Source: Hahella sp. HNIBRBA332
Lineage (GTDB): Bacteria; Pseudomonadota; Gammaproteobacteria; Pseudomonadales; Oleiphilaceae
Direction: 5' to 3'
NCBI RefSeq assembly: GCF_030719035.1
Contig: NZ_CP132203.1
Coordinates: 1,984,001-2,048,000, forward strand
Length of the DNA: 64,000 nt
The position numbers and the translations under genes were made by a program. Numbering within the stretch: the first letter of the stretch is position 1; each line of letters begins with the position of its first letter. The notes under the pieces were generated by a model that ran no database searches, was not told the origin of the DNA, and saw only the letters and a program-made list of their open reading frames with translations. Positions 43,763-51,533 of the stretch are shown here, in pieces.

Positions 43763-43787
43763 GACGCGCCGCCGGGGCGCAAGAGTC

Positions 43788-44264
43788 TTATCCTCCGTGC
43801 GCCGAGGCGAACTCCGGGTAGAGAATAAAGTTATGGATGAGTAATGGAATCAGCCCGCCAAACATAATGACAGTGCTGACAACCAAAACATAACAGAGAC
43901 AGATTTGAAATCTTGAAGCGTGAGCGCGAAAGTTAATGGTCTTCCTGTAAACGCTTTTTTGGTAATTGAACCGTCCATCCACAAACCTTTTGGCAAGCCC
44001 TTTAAGAGGCCTGCCTTTGTAAGGCTGCAGCAAAATGCCTGATACATAGTTGAATAGTCGAATCAGGAAACTGACATAGAAGATGCCTTTCTCTAGCGTG
44101 AACTCCTGAATCTCAAACTTCTTATCGAAAGGCCTGACGATGGAGAAATAAGCCACAGGCAACTGAATAAGCAAAATTGAGAACATGACCAGCGCCCAGA
44201 TAAGCAGCCCGTAATGCCAATAGACGTTGGGGCTTAACAAGAACTCTGGGGGCGACGTGGGCAA
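43788..44264 (-). CDS. Membrane protein of a three-member paralogous family, copy 3 (putative immunity)
   Basis: 158 aa from a TTG at 44264; no ATG exists between the upstream stop and this codon. It has hydrophobic helices at about 15-40 and 122-148, plus a weaker one mid-protein. VRPFDKKFEIQEFTLEKGIF and HNFILYPEFA are shared with the 44292 and 45023 proteins. It lies 27 bp beyond the 44292 stop. It is probably a membrane-embedded immunity or accessory protein for the hydrophobic effector at 45588 (inference). The ribosome site is weaker than in its paralogues. Confidence 0.78.
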   Translation of the reverse strand: MPTSPPEFLLSPNVYWHYGLLIWALVMFSILLIQLPVAYFSIVRPFDKKFEIQEFTLEKGIFYVSFLIRLFNYVSGILLQPYKGRPLKGLAKRFVDGRFNYQKSVYRKTINFRAHASRFQICLCYVLVVSTVIMFGGLIPLLIHNFILYPEFASAHGG

Positions 44265-44291
44265 TTTCTGTGACTCAATACGGTAAAAAGG

Positions 44292-44768
44292 TTAGCTATT
44301 TCGTGCTGCGGCGAAGTCAGGGTAGAGAATAAAGTCATGTATGAGCAAGGGGATTGTTCCTACAAACAATATGACTGTGCTGACCAGCATGAGATAGCAC
44401 AGCGCGATTTGAAACCCGGAGGCATGGGCGCGAAAGTTAACGGTCTTCTTGTAGACACGTTCCTGATAGCTGAGACGTCCATTGACAAATCGTTGCGCGA
44501 GACCTTTCAAAGGCCTGTCTTTATAGGGCTGCACTAATATCCCCGCCACGTAATTGAAAAGCCGCATCAAAAAGCTGACATAGAAAATTCCTTTTTCCAG
44601 CGTGTAATGTTTAATCTCAAACTTTTTATCGAAGGGCCTGACGAGCGTGAAATAGGCGACAGGAAGCTGGACTAATAATATTGAAAATAAAACCAGCCCC
44701 CAAAATACCCAATAGTAGTGCCATATTGGGTTTGGGCTGAGAAGCAGCTCGGTCGGGGCGTCAGCCAA
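44292..44768 (-). CDS. Membrane protein of the paralogous family, copy 2 (putative immunity)
   Basis: 158 aa from the TTG at 44768, which has AGGAG eight bases upstream; a GTG at 44813 would place that site inside the gene. The TTG aligns exactly with the starts of the two paralogues (all run TTG, six or so residues, then LLLSPN or FLLSPN). Same helices and motifs: WVFWGLVLFSILLVQLPVAY, RPFDKKFEIKHYTLEKGIFY and IHDFILYPDFA. Function unknown; the cassette context suggests immunity. Confidence 0.8.
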   Translation of the reverse strand: MADAPTELLLSPNPIWHYYWVFWGLVLFSILLVQLPVAYFTLVRPFDKKFEIKHYTLEKGIFYVSFLMRLFNYVAGILVQPYKDRPLKGLAQRFVNGRLSYQERVYKKTVNFRAHASGFQIALCYLMLVSTVILFVGTIPLLIHDFILYPDFAAARNS

Positions 44769-44841
44769 TATGTGTACTCCTGTCAAAATGTGCGGCAGCT
44801 TTTGGCGTCTCACAACCAGCGTGGATTTATATTAATCAGGT

Positions 44842-44868
44842 AGACAAATAGTTCCCGTCTATTTGTCT
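44842..44868. repeat. Hairpin between immunity-like genes
   Basis: AGACAAATAG and CTATTTGTCT are a perfect 10-bp inverted repeat with a 7-nt loop, downstream of copy 1 (45023) on the minus strand. It is probably an RNA stem between cassette genes. Confidence 0.5.
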
Positions 44869-44873
44869 GCAAC

Positions 44874-44902
44874 GACAGGGCCTGCACAGGTCAGGCTCTG
44901 TC
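44874..44902. repeat. Hairpin resembling that at 36436
   Basis: GACAGGGCCTG and CAGGCTCTGTC pair with one mismatch around a 7-nt loop. The same arm consensus (ACAGGGYCTG / CAGGCYCTGT) occurs after the MBL gene. Confidence 0.45.
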
Positions 44903-45022
44903 TCCCGAAGCCTGCCGCCGCATTCACGCGTCTGGATATTAAAATATCATTGCCATGTTAATTACTCATGCGAGACCTGTTAAACATAGAGTAACGAAGG
45001 AAGTCTTGAGGGTTGTGGAGCT

Positions 45023-45499
45023 TTATCCACCCCGCGCGGCCGCAAACTCCGGGTAGAGTATGAAATTATGGATGATCAGGGGAATCACGCCGACGATCAT
45101 CACGATGGTGCTGGCGATCAGAATATAGCTCAGAGCTATTTGAAGGGAATTGGCGGAGGATCGCATATTAATTCTCTTTTCGTACAGCCTGTCCTGATAT
45201 TCAAACTTGCCATCAATGAGCCTCTTGGCGATCGGGTTGGAAAGCTTGCCGCGATAAGGCTCAAATACAATCCCGTGAACGTAATTGGTCAGGCGGACAA
45301 CAAAGCTGCCATAGAAAATGCCCCTCTCAAGAATGATGTTTTTCATTTCAAACTTCTTGTCGAAAGGCCTGACCACAGCGACGTAGGCCAGTGGCAGCTG
45401 AATGAGCAGCACGGAAAATAGCACCAACATCCAAAATACCCAATAGTAATGCCATAGTGGGTTTGGGCTGAGGAGCAGCTCATGTGAGGCGTCAGACAA
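45023..45499 (-). CDS. Membrane protein of the paralogous family, copy 1 (putative immunity)
   Basis: 158 aa from the TTG at 45499, with AGGAGG seven bases upstream. The ATG at 45517 lies before that site and would bury it in coding sequence. N-terminal LLLSPNPLWHYYWVFWMLVL, then RPFDKKFEMKNIILERGIFY, then a C-terminal helix (ASTIVMIVGVIPLIIHNFIL). It is nearest to the effector gene, 88 bp downstream, so it is the best candidate for the cognate immunity protein (inference). Confidence 0.8.
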   Translation of the reverse strand: MSDASHELLLSPNPLWHYYWVFWMLVLFSVLLIQLPLAYVAVVRPFDKKFEMKNIILERGIFYGSFVVRLTNYVHGIVFEPYRGKLSNPIAKRLIDGKFEYQDRLYEKRINMRSSANSLQIALSYILIASTIVMIVGVIPLIIHNFILYPEFAAARGG

Positions 45500-45587
45500 T
45501 ATGTGTCCTCCTGTCATGCGCGGGTTGTCGCCGAATAGGCGAATATATCCGCCTTGTTATTAAACTACAAAAAGTTCTATATTGATA

Positions 45588-46610
45588 TTAAAAGCCAGGT
45601 GCAATGTGCTGTAGCCTTGGTACGTTTCGGTAATTCTGAAACTGCATATCAACAAAGTCGTATGTGTTACCAGCTGCATATTTTGCCATATAGTCCAACG
45701 ATACAGCAGCTGCCCCAATCACAATAATAGCTATAATCCAGCCTAGTGGGCCGAGGGCGAGGCTGAGGGCATATAAGCCGCCTATGTAACCAACATAAAA
45801 TGAAGCGCCAAAACCGGCCGCCTCCATCATCGTTTGTCGATATCGGTTGTCTGCAAGATATATGTTTCTGGCTCGGAGTCCAAGGTCGAGAAAAACTAAA
45901 CCTTTTCCAACATAGTTTAATGCTTTCAGGCCGGAGGTTATTTGTCTGCCTTGAGTTGAACCTGTAAGGGTCATATATCGGCCGCGGCTTGCCAATTTCA
46001 TGGCGCGTCTCGAACTATACGCAGGATGGCGGGCATGGTTTGCAGAAGCTTTTCCAATGTACCGCTGCATGATATTGCCAAAACGTTGGTTAAGTTCCTT
46101 ATACGCATTGTTGATCTGCGTCTTAAGCTTGGCTTTTTGTAAGTTGGGCGCTTTTCCGTATTGTTCTAATAACACTTCAATTTCGTTAAGTGCTTTGACG
46201 AAACCTTCTGTTCTGGTGGCTGTGGCGCCTAATCCGGCTCCGCCAAATGTATTAAGATCTCCTGCGTGGCTATACCAGTCTTGATCTTTCAAAAACTCCA
46301 TAATGGCTTGGATTAGGATTATTGACTCATTACCACCTAACTCTGCTATGCCATTAAACGCAGCATCAGGCATGCACTGTAGTTGAGTTCTTAGAGACTG
46401 GTATTCGTTTCTTAGAATAGGGTTGCAGTGAACGTCCTGATTCAGAATCACTAAGTCGTTTCTAGGAAAGGTGGGCGTTTTAATTAAATCTTTGTTGAAC
46501 TCCATAACATAGTCCATACGCTGCTGCATGGTCATAGAGTTGTTTGCGGGGAAATCATTTGCCATTGCCCTGATCGGGTCGCCTTGTTTAGCGATATAAA
46601 CGTCTGCCAT
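45588..46610 (-). CDS. LysM-like/hydrophobic putative pore-forming effector
   Basis: 340 aa. AAGGA precedes the ATG closely. Residues 3-58 resemble a LysM domain (VYIAKQGDPIRAM, then YVMEFNKDLIKTPTFPRNDL). The middle is helical and charged. Near 265-315 lies a Gly-rich hydrophobic hairpin (ASFYVGYIGGLYALSLALGP then GWIIAIIVIGAAAVSL) that could insert in membranes. There is no signal peptide. LysM-like N-termini occur on secreted antibacterial effectors, and a toxin followed by several membrane paralogues is typical of effector-immunity loci (known pattern). Assignment as an effector is inference. No secretion genes are in the window. Confidence 0.7.
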   Translation of the reverse strand: MADVYIAKQGDPIRAMANDFPANNSMTMQQRMDYVMEFNKDLIKTPTFPRNDLVILNQDVHCNPILRNEYQSLRTQLQCMPDAAFNGIAELGGNESIILIQAIMEFLKDQDWYSHAGDLNTFGGAGLGATATRTEGFVKALNEIEVLLEQYGKAPNLQKAKLKTQINNAYKELNQRFGNIMQRYIGKASANHARHPAYSSRRAMKLASRGRYMTLTGSTQGRQITSGLKALNYVGKGLVFLDLGLRARNIYLADNRYRQTMMEAAGFGASFYVGYIGGLYALSLALGPLGWIIAIIVIGAAAVSLDYMAKYAAGNTYDFVDMQFQNYRNVPRLQHIAPGF

Positions 46611-46930
46611 TTTCCTTATTCCCTAAAGATGAACCTAATTGGAGAAGATTGAGGGGCAAGATTTTTTCTTCCGGAAGGGGTTGTCGTCAATCAAGCAAAG
46701 AGGATAGGGGAAAACCCTTGGAGGACAAAAAAACCGTTAAATAACTTACGACTGAACACTAAAAGTCAAAAAAGGTAATGTAACAGGTTGTCAAATATGC
46801 AGGCTTGGCTCGCCTCTCTACGGCTACCGCATCGCCGCCAACTTCGAGCAAAATCACACGCAATTTGTGATAAAAATGCCGGGTCAGTGAGGGGCTCATT
46901 AAGGCCCCAATCGCCTAACTGTCTTTTCTA
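46611..46930. other. Intergenic junction with duplicated kinase 3' end
   Basis: 320 bp. It contains the effector promoter region, the remnant at 46822-46890 and a weak GGGGC/GCCCC stem just beyond it. No intact gene was found. Confidence 0.6.
46822..46890 (+). pseudogene. Remnant of a sensor-kinase 3' end (copy of 43696-43762)
   Basis: Translated in frame, this ends RIAANFEQNHTQFVIKMPGQ and a stop, against CIAANSEQNHTQFVMKMPGK at the end of the 42347 kinase; 16 of 20 residues are identical. The DNA is about 90 percent identical over some 60 bp. Upstream of about 46828 similarity ends. The copy lies on the same strand, so it and the kinase end form direct repeats around the effector cassette. 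Confidence 0.85.
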
Positions 46931-47254
46931 TCAAGCCGCCCGCACGCCCGTGCATTTCGGAGAGGCGCTGCAGCTGAAGAATTCGCGGCCGGCGCTGGGG
47001 CCTTTTTTGATTCGGCGGCTGACCATCTGTGCGCCGCATTGGGGGCATATTCTGATTCTGTTTGCGGGCTTACGTTCGTTGGCGTCGGCGATGCGCATGA
47101 CGGGTAGCGGAGTTGAGGCAGGCGTTTCCTCTTGCTGGGTTACGCGTTGTATGAGGTTACTGAACCAAGAAGTTTGCACCAGGGAGATAATGGCCGCCAA
47201 CGGGGCTAAAAACCAGAATTCGAGCGCAAGGTCAAACGTGAATGAAGTGTTCAT
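46931..47254 (-). CDS. Membrane protein with topoisomerase-type C4 zinc ribbon
   Basis: 107 aa from the ATG at 47254 with AGGA upstream. One TM (FWFLAPLAAIISLVQTSWF) is followed by a Pro/Thr linker and a C-terminal zinc ribbon, CPQCGAQMVSRRIKKGPSAG with a second half FSCSASPKCTGV. This is the single-strand nucleic-acid-binding module found at the end of type IA topoisomerases. Related short membrane proteins occur widely and have no assigned role. It is a single gene. Confidence 0.8.
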   Translation of the reverse strand: MNTSFTFDLALEFWFLAPLAAIISLVQTSWFSNLIQRVTQQEETPASTPLPVMRIADANERKPANRIRICPQCGAQMVSRRIKKGPSAGREFFSCSASPKCTGVRAA

Positions 47255-47497
47255 GATGCTTCCTGCTTTTATCTTTCCGGATTGTTCTTGTTTTGGGGAA
47301 GTATAGTCCATCGGCGCGGGGCCGGGCGGCGTTGGCCAGGCGAATCGTAGTTATTACGGTATGGATAGTGGGCTTGTACAAAATATGATCTTTTTATAAA
47401 GGTTTCGCCTGTTCATTCACGCCTATATTGATAATCGGCTCATGCTGTTTCGTTGACGCCGGTGGAGCAACCCATTTGACTGCAAGGAGTGTGTCCC

Positions 47498-48010
47498 ATG
47501 GCTAAAACCCACAAGCAAATCATCGAAGCGATCACCCAGCGTATGTATAAGCGTCGTCTGCGGGAGGCGAACACCACTAAAAGCGGTTTCACTATGTGCT
47601 ACGCGGTATCTGTGGTCACTGGCCGCTGCTATGTCGGCTACAACATGGATGAATTGAATAAAACAGACTGGGGAACTGGCGGTTGCGCGGAAAACCGCGC
47701 GGCCTATCTGGCGATGGCCTATGGTGAGGCGTTGGAAAATATGGTGTTTTTCGCCATGAACAACAACAGCGAGTATTTTAACGCCTGCAGCGATTGCCAG
47801 CGCTGGCTTTGCGGCGCCCATCAAGGGCGGGGATTTCTGAAGAACCAGAGTCAGGAGTGGATGATCTGTACGACTCGATTTCATTCCGCATCAAGCGCTT
47901 ATGTAGAGGCGCCGTTGACGGAGCCAGAACAGGAAACGCTGTTTGCGGCGGGTGACGAAATTGATGAGGATTCCCGCGAGTTCTACAGGGATATCCGCTA
48001 CAGACAGGGC
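47498..48010 (+). CDS. Cytidine-deaminase-fold protein
   Basis: 170 aa or so from the ATG at 47498 (AAGGAG upstream), ending at 48013. CAENRAAYLAMAYGEA near residue 62 aligns with the catalytic CAE motif of cytidine deaminases, and ACSDCQRWLC near 97 with their zinc-binding PCxxC. The Pro is replaced by Ala. The rest differs from housekeeping Cdd, and a basic N-terminus precedes the fold. It could deaminate a nucleoside, or belong to the toxin-like deaminases that use the same CAE plus CxxC signature (inference). No immunity candidate is adjacent. Confidence 0.72.
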
Positions 48011-48018
48011 TGATCCGC

Positions 48019-48153
48019 TAGGGAGCCACTGAAAAACTACCTGCGGCGTCAAAAGTCGGCTCAAAATGCTCATTTATTCACGATAAACTGCGCTTTTTCG
48101 CCGACTTTTTCCTTGCACTGGCGGCCTCGCCAACGTTTTTCAGAGGTTCCCTA
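48019..48153. mobile_element. MITE-like element with 19-bp terminal inverted repeats
   Basis: 135 bp including TA at each end. The ends GGGAGCCACTGAAAAAC and GTTTTTCAGAGGTTCCC (GGGAACCTCTGAAAAAC reversed) match at 15 of 17 positions. TA flanks fit a 2-bp target duplication as in IS630/Tc1-type or some IS5-type elements. There is no coding capacity. The parent element is not in the window. Confidence 0.72.
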
Positions 48154-48972
48154 TTTTTTCGGATCATACTTCCCAGCCAGCAGATCCGCCATATAGCGGT
48201 CATAGAGTCCCTCTGCGCGGACCTGCTTGAGTCCCTCATTGAACATCAACATCAGGCGCATCGAATCCTTATGAATTCGGGGGAACAGCAAGCTCAGACG
48301 GGTGGTGACGAGCGGTTTGGGGTTGTATGTGATGGACTCTCTGATCGCTTTGGGAAACTTCAGGCGCAGCAATGTCATGCCTGCGACCGGACCCATCAAG
48401 CATAAGTCGATGCGGCCCAACGCCAGCATGTTGAAGTTCTGCTCATCTTCTGGAACGGTGCTTACCCGCAGCAGGCCTGAGTCCGCCGCAGCCCAAAACT
48501 CTTTCGTATAGGTATAACCTATTGTGGCGCCAATGCTGTACAAGCGGAGGTCGTCCAGGGAGTTCCAGTCGTCCAGCGGTGTGGTTTTCAAGTGAAAAAA
48601 GACGATGTCTTCCTGGGCCAGAGGGTCGCTGCAATAGAAGTCCTTCTGTCGTTCCTCGCTGCATACCCAATAGGAAGCGGCGTTGTGCAGACCCTGACGC
48701 GCCTGTTCGTAACTGCGCGCCCATAGATAATACTCAAACCTGACGTCAATGCCCTGGCGTTTAAAGGCCTCAGTAATGATATGCCCGATAAAGCCGTTAT
48801 GGGGACCTTTCTGAGACACCCAGGGAACATATTCGCCAGTGGCGATGGAGATAGTTTCCTGAGCATGGATAACAGGGGGGAGAGCGCCTAGCGACATCGC
48901 GATGAAAAAGGCGCATAAAATACGTCGAGCACGCGGACTTGACGTCTGCTTTGGAAATACAAGGATGTCCAT
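48151..48972 (-). CDS. Solitary periplasmic substrate-binding protein (SBP_bac_3 type)
   Basis: 273 aa. A long signal peptide (basic N-terminus, ILCAFFIAMSLGALPPVIHA) precedes the binding fold (IATGEYVPWVSQKGPHNGFIGH, IITEAFKRQGIDVRFEYYLW, and the C-terminal FNEGLKQVRAEGLYDRYMAD). No transporter is nearby. The stop codon TAG lies in the right end of the MITE-like element, so the native C-terminus may have been altered by a few residues. Its length is still normal. The ribosome site at 48972 is weak. Confidence 0.82.
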   Translation of the reverse strand: MDILVFPKQTSSPRARRILCAFFIAMSLGALPPVIHAQETISIATGEYVPWVSQKGPHNGFIGHIITEAFKRQGIDVRFEYYLWARSYEQARQGLHNAASYWVCSEERQKDFYCSDPLAQEDIVFFHLKTTPLDDWNSLDDLRLYSIGATIGYTYTKEFWAAADSGLLRVSTVPEDEQNFNMLALGRIDLCLMGPVAGMTLLRLKFPKAIRESITYNPKPLVTTRLSLLFPRIHKDSMRLMLMFNEGLKQVRAEGLYDRYMADLLAGKYDPKK

Positions 48973-49028
48973 ATGGCGCTTGCTGGCTTGGCGTGCGTGA
49001 GCGGGTCCAAATGATAGTTAGAACAAGT

Positions 49029-49958
49029 CTAGTTAATTTTAGTGCTGTCGTGGTCGCGCATAGGGTGTTTATCTCCTGAATCGCTGACTTGCACGAGATG
49101 TTGTAGGTAGTAGGCGCCCAATTCCGGGCTGAAGTGATTAGCGTCCTGCCATAACTTGGGTTCATTCAGAAACTCGCGGTCGTATATCTCCGAATAGGAC
49201 ACCAGGCTATTTTGCTCTCCTAGTTCACGTTCAATATCTGCAATCAACTGGTTGACCTCATCTGGGTTTAGAAGATCAGGATGCACCGGTGGAATAAAAA
49301 GAATCACATTAGTTTGGGCGGTGGCCTTGCTTTGTATGCGCTTGACCGCCAGCGCAATGTTGGTTGTATGTCGTGAAATGTTACGATATTGCCGGTATAC
49401 CCTTTTGTCAAACGTGCTTACTTCCGTGAAGTAGGGGCCAGCGGCGCCAGGGTGGCTACAGTCAAACTTGGCCTGAGATTTCGGCTTGAACTGGCCCAAC
49501 AAGGCCTCAGAAGAAATGAAAAATGTCCTCAGGCTGATCAGCTTGGCGATAAGGTCTTTCTGTGCAGATAGAATCTTTTCTGGTGGCGTGTATGGCAAGG
49601 CTTCCACAAAAATGGCGTCAAACTTGTTCAGGTTTACCGCATAATCGACAAGGTACTCAGTTTGGGTTGAGGTAATGCTGCTGACGCCGATATTAAGCAC
49701 AGCGTTAAGAGCGCAGGTGTCGAAGCCTCTCATTACGCGGGACGATCCTATCAGCACTTTGGTGGCGGAGGTTTCCGCAAGCGCTGTTTTTATTTCTTCA
49801 AAAACAAGTCGCGTATTAATCTCATCGTAGACCGCGGGTTCATTCGCGACCTCGGTCACCCAGCCCAGACCCAGTGGGTCCATAAAAATATTTACTGGAA
49901 GAACCACGGCGTAACAGAGGACAAGGACACCGACGATACACTTGATATAACGGGTCAC
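49029..49958 (-). CDS. SGNH-like protein partnered with MBOAT
   Basis: 309 aa from a GTG placed 3 bp after the MBOAT stop, so translation is coupled. One N-terminal TM (VGVLVLCYAVVLPVNIFM) anchors a periplasmic SGNH-hydrolase-like domain: GSSRVMRGFD holds the nucleophile Ser block, and DANHFSPELGAYYLQHL the Asp-x-x-His. AlgJ/AlgX-like and similar proteins act with MBOAT enzymes to place or remove acyl groups outside the cytoplasm (known). Last gene of the seven-gene operon. Confidence 0.8.
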   Translation of the reverse strand: MTRYIKCIVGVLVLCYAVVLPVNIFMDPLGLGWVTEVANEPAVYDEINTRLVFEEIKTALAETSATKVLIGSSRVMRGFDTCALNAVLNIGVSSITSTQTEYLVDYAVNLNKFDAIFVEALPYTPPEKILSAQKDLIAKLISLRTFFISSEALLGQFKPKSQAKFDCSHPGAAGPYFTEVSTFDKRVYRQYRNISRHTTNIALAVKRIQSKATAQTNVILFIPPVHPDLLNPDEVNQLIADIERELGEQNSLVSYSEIYDREFLNEPKLWQDANHFSPELGAYYLQHLVQVSDSGDKHPMRDHDSTKIN

Positions 49959-49961
49959 TGG

Positions 49962-51524
49962 TTATCCGCCATAGCTGAAGCTGGAGCCGTTATTGGCGAA
50001 GGATAGGGATACGCACAGCAATACGCCCGCGGCGATGGCGGTGCGCATACGATTGTTCCAACGCGTTTTTATAGCTTCCTCTTCGTTTTCCTCTAACAGG
50101 CCAAATATCTGCATGGAGTTTGGAAAATAAAACGTAATGAACGTGACGACCAGTATATGCAGCATGCTGAGGTCCGGCGATAGCATCGGTTGTGTTATTT
50201 CATAGCGATTGACCGTTGTGAGAGTTGGAAAAAAACTGTAGTACTCGATCCACGCGCCGTGGAGATAACCTGATAAGAAATCGAGTCTGTCTGACACGAA
50301 AAGGGTTGGGTTATGAGTAAGCATATTGGTGAAGGACTGCACGATCTCAAAGTCAGGATGGGTGAACTTCATGGCGCAGAGGCAGATAAAGATCAGCAAA
50401 ATGGCTCTGGAGAGGAGGCTTGGCGTGCGAACTGAGGCGGGCTTGCGTCTTCTAAATAGAAGCGATGAGGACTCAACGCCCACAATAGTAATGGCGACGC
50501 ACAGGCTGATGGCCACGGTTACGATATCCGGCGCATGCCAAACGCCCACCACGCCAAAAGAGCAAAATACGGCGCCGGCCCAGGCCGCCAGGTAGCGTGT
50601 ATTGAGGTCCTTAATCGGCGCCCTTTTTAACAGTAGATAAACCGGCTGAAATACATACTGCCTGACAAACGCCATGAAACTCATGTGCCAGGACATGACA
50701 TATTGCTGAGGCGTTTTGGCTTTGAGAGGCGAATTGAAATTGACGGGCAGGCGAACGCCGAATAGCAGAGCGATGCCAATGGCCATATCTGAATACGCCG
50801 AGAACACAAAATAAAAACTCAGCATGCCGCCCCAGAAAATGTATAAAAGTTCTGAGATGGAATAATAGGTTTCCGGGTTGATATTGCTAACCTGCAATAG
50901 CGCGCTGGTCATGCTCTCGATGGGGTCTGCGATCAGCGTTTTCTTCGCGAAGCCAAGAATGAACAGGCTGACGCCCAAATCAATGTTATAGGAAGAAATA
51001 GACGACGAACTGGTTTGCTGCAGCTGCCCCATCATGTCTTTGTAGGTGATGATAGGGCCAGAGGTAAGCGTGGCGAAGAAAAAAGAGAAGAACAGGTAAT
51101 CGACAGTCTGGATTGGCTTTACCTGCCCGTTGGCGGAGTCGACAATTGCGGTGACCTGTTGCAGCGAATAGAACGCAAGGCCTAGTGGAAGCAGGAGAGA
51201 CTGGGCCAGCTCTCCATCAAAGTAGACTGTTCCGCCAAGCAGTTTATAAAAGATGAGGGGGGTCAGGCTCAGCGCGACTCCGATCAGCTTGTACAGGCGT
51301 TTGCGATGAGGGGAGATTTCCATGCCTCGAATCAAGTGGTAGTTGATCAAAACCACAGCTAACAAAATGCCAAATGAAACCAGGTCTGCAATGGCGAGAA
51401 ACAGCATTGAAGCAAAGGCGACGGATAGCCTGGCGTAGCCGGGCGCGACTCTTCTACACAGAGAGAAGAGGCAAAGGATCGCCGGAAACACCAGAAGGTA
51501 AAAGGTAAGGTAGGAGATTTTCAT
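49962..51524 (-). CDS. MBOAT-family O-acyltransferase
   Basis: 520 aa with about eleven TM segments. Family motifs: LFFSFFFATLTSGPIITYKD, YSDMAIGIALLFGVRLPVNF, NSPLKAKTPQQYVMSWHMSF, and the catalytic His in GVVGVWHAPD. Relatives (AlgI, DltB, PatA) transfer acyl groups across the membrane onto polysaccharide, teichoic acid or lipid. GGAG precedes the ATG, 9 bp after the carbamoyltransferase stop. It probably acylates the product of the upstream genes or passes acyl to the SGNH protein (inference). Confidence 0.9.
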   Translation of the reverse strand: MKISYLTFYLLVFPAILCLFSLCRRVAPGYARLSVAFASMLFLAIADLVSFGILLAVVLINYHLIRGMEISPHRKRLYKLIGVALSLTPLIFYKLLGGTVYFDGELAQSLLLPLGLAFYSLQQVTAIVDSANGQVKPIQTVDYLFFSFFFATLTSGPIITYKDMMGQLQQTSSSSISSYNIDLGVSLFILGFAKKTLIADPIESMTSALLQVSNINPETYYSISELLYIFWGGMLSFYFVFSAYSDMAIGIALLFGVRLPVNFNSPLKAKTPQQYVMSWHMSFMAFVRQYVFQPVYLLLKRAPIKDLNTRYLAAWAGAVFCSFGVVGVWHAPDIVTVAISLCVAITIVGVESSSLLFRRRKPASVRTPSLLSRAILLIFICLCAMKFTHPDFEIVQSFTNMLTHNPTLFVSDRLDFLSGYLHGAWIEYYSFFPTLTTVNRYEITQPMLSPDLSMLHILVVTFITFYFPNSMQIFGLLEENEEEAIKTRWNNRMRTAIAAGVLLCVSLSFANNGSSFSYGG

Positions 51525-51533
51525 CTCTCCGCG

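Noticed and set aside
46788..47306. Plus-strand frame of 172 codons
   Set aside because: It runs out of frame through the kinase remnant and antisense to the zinc-ribbon gene. Only the 69-bp remnant is meaningful.
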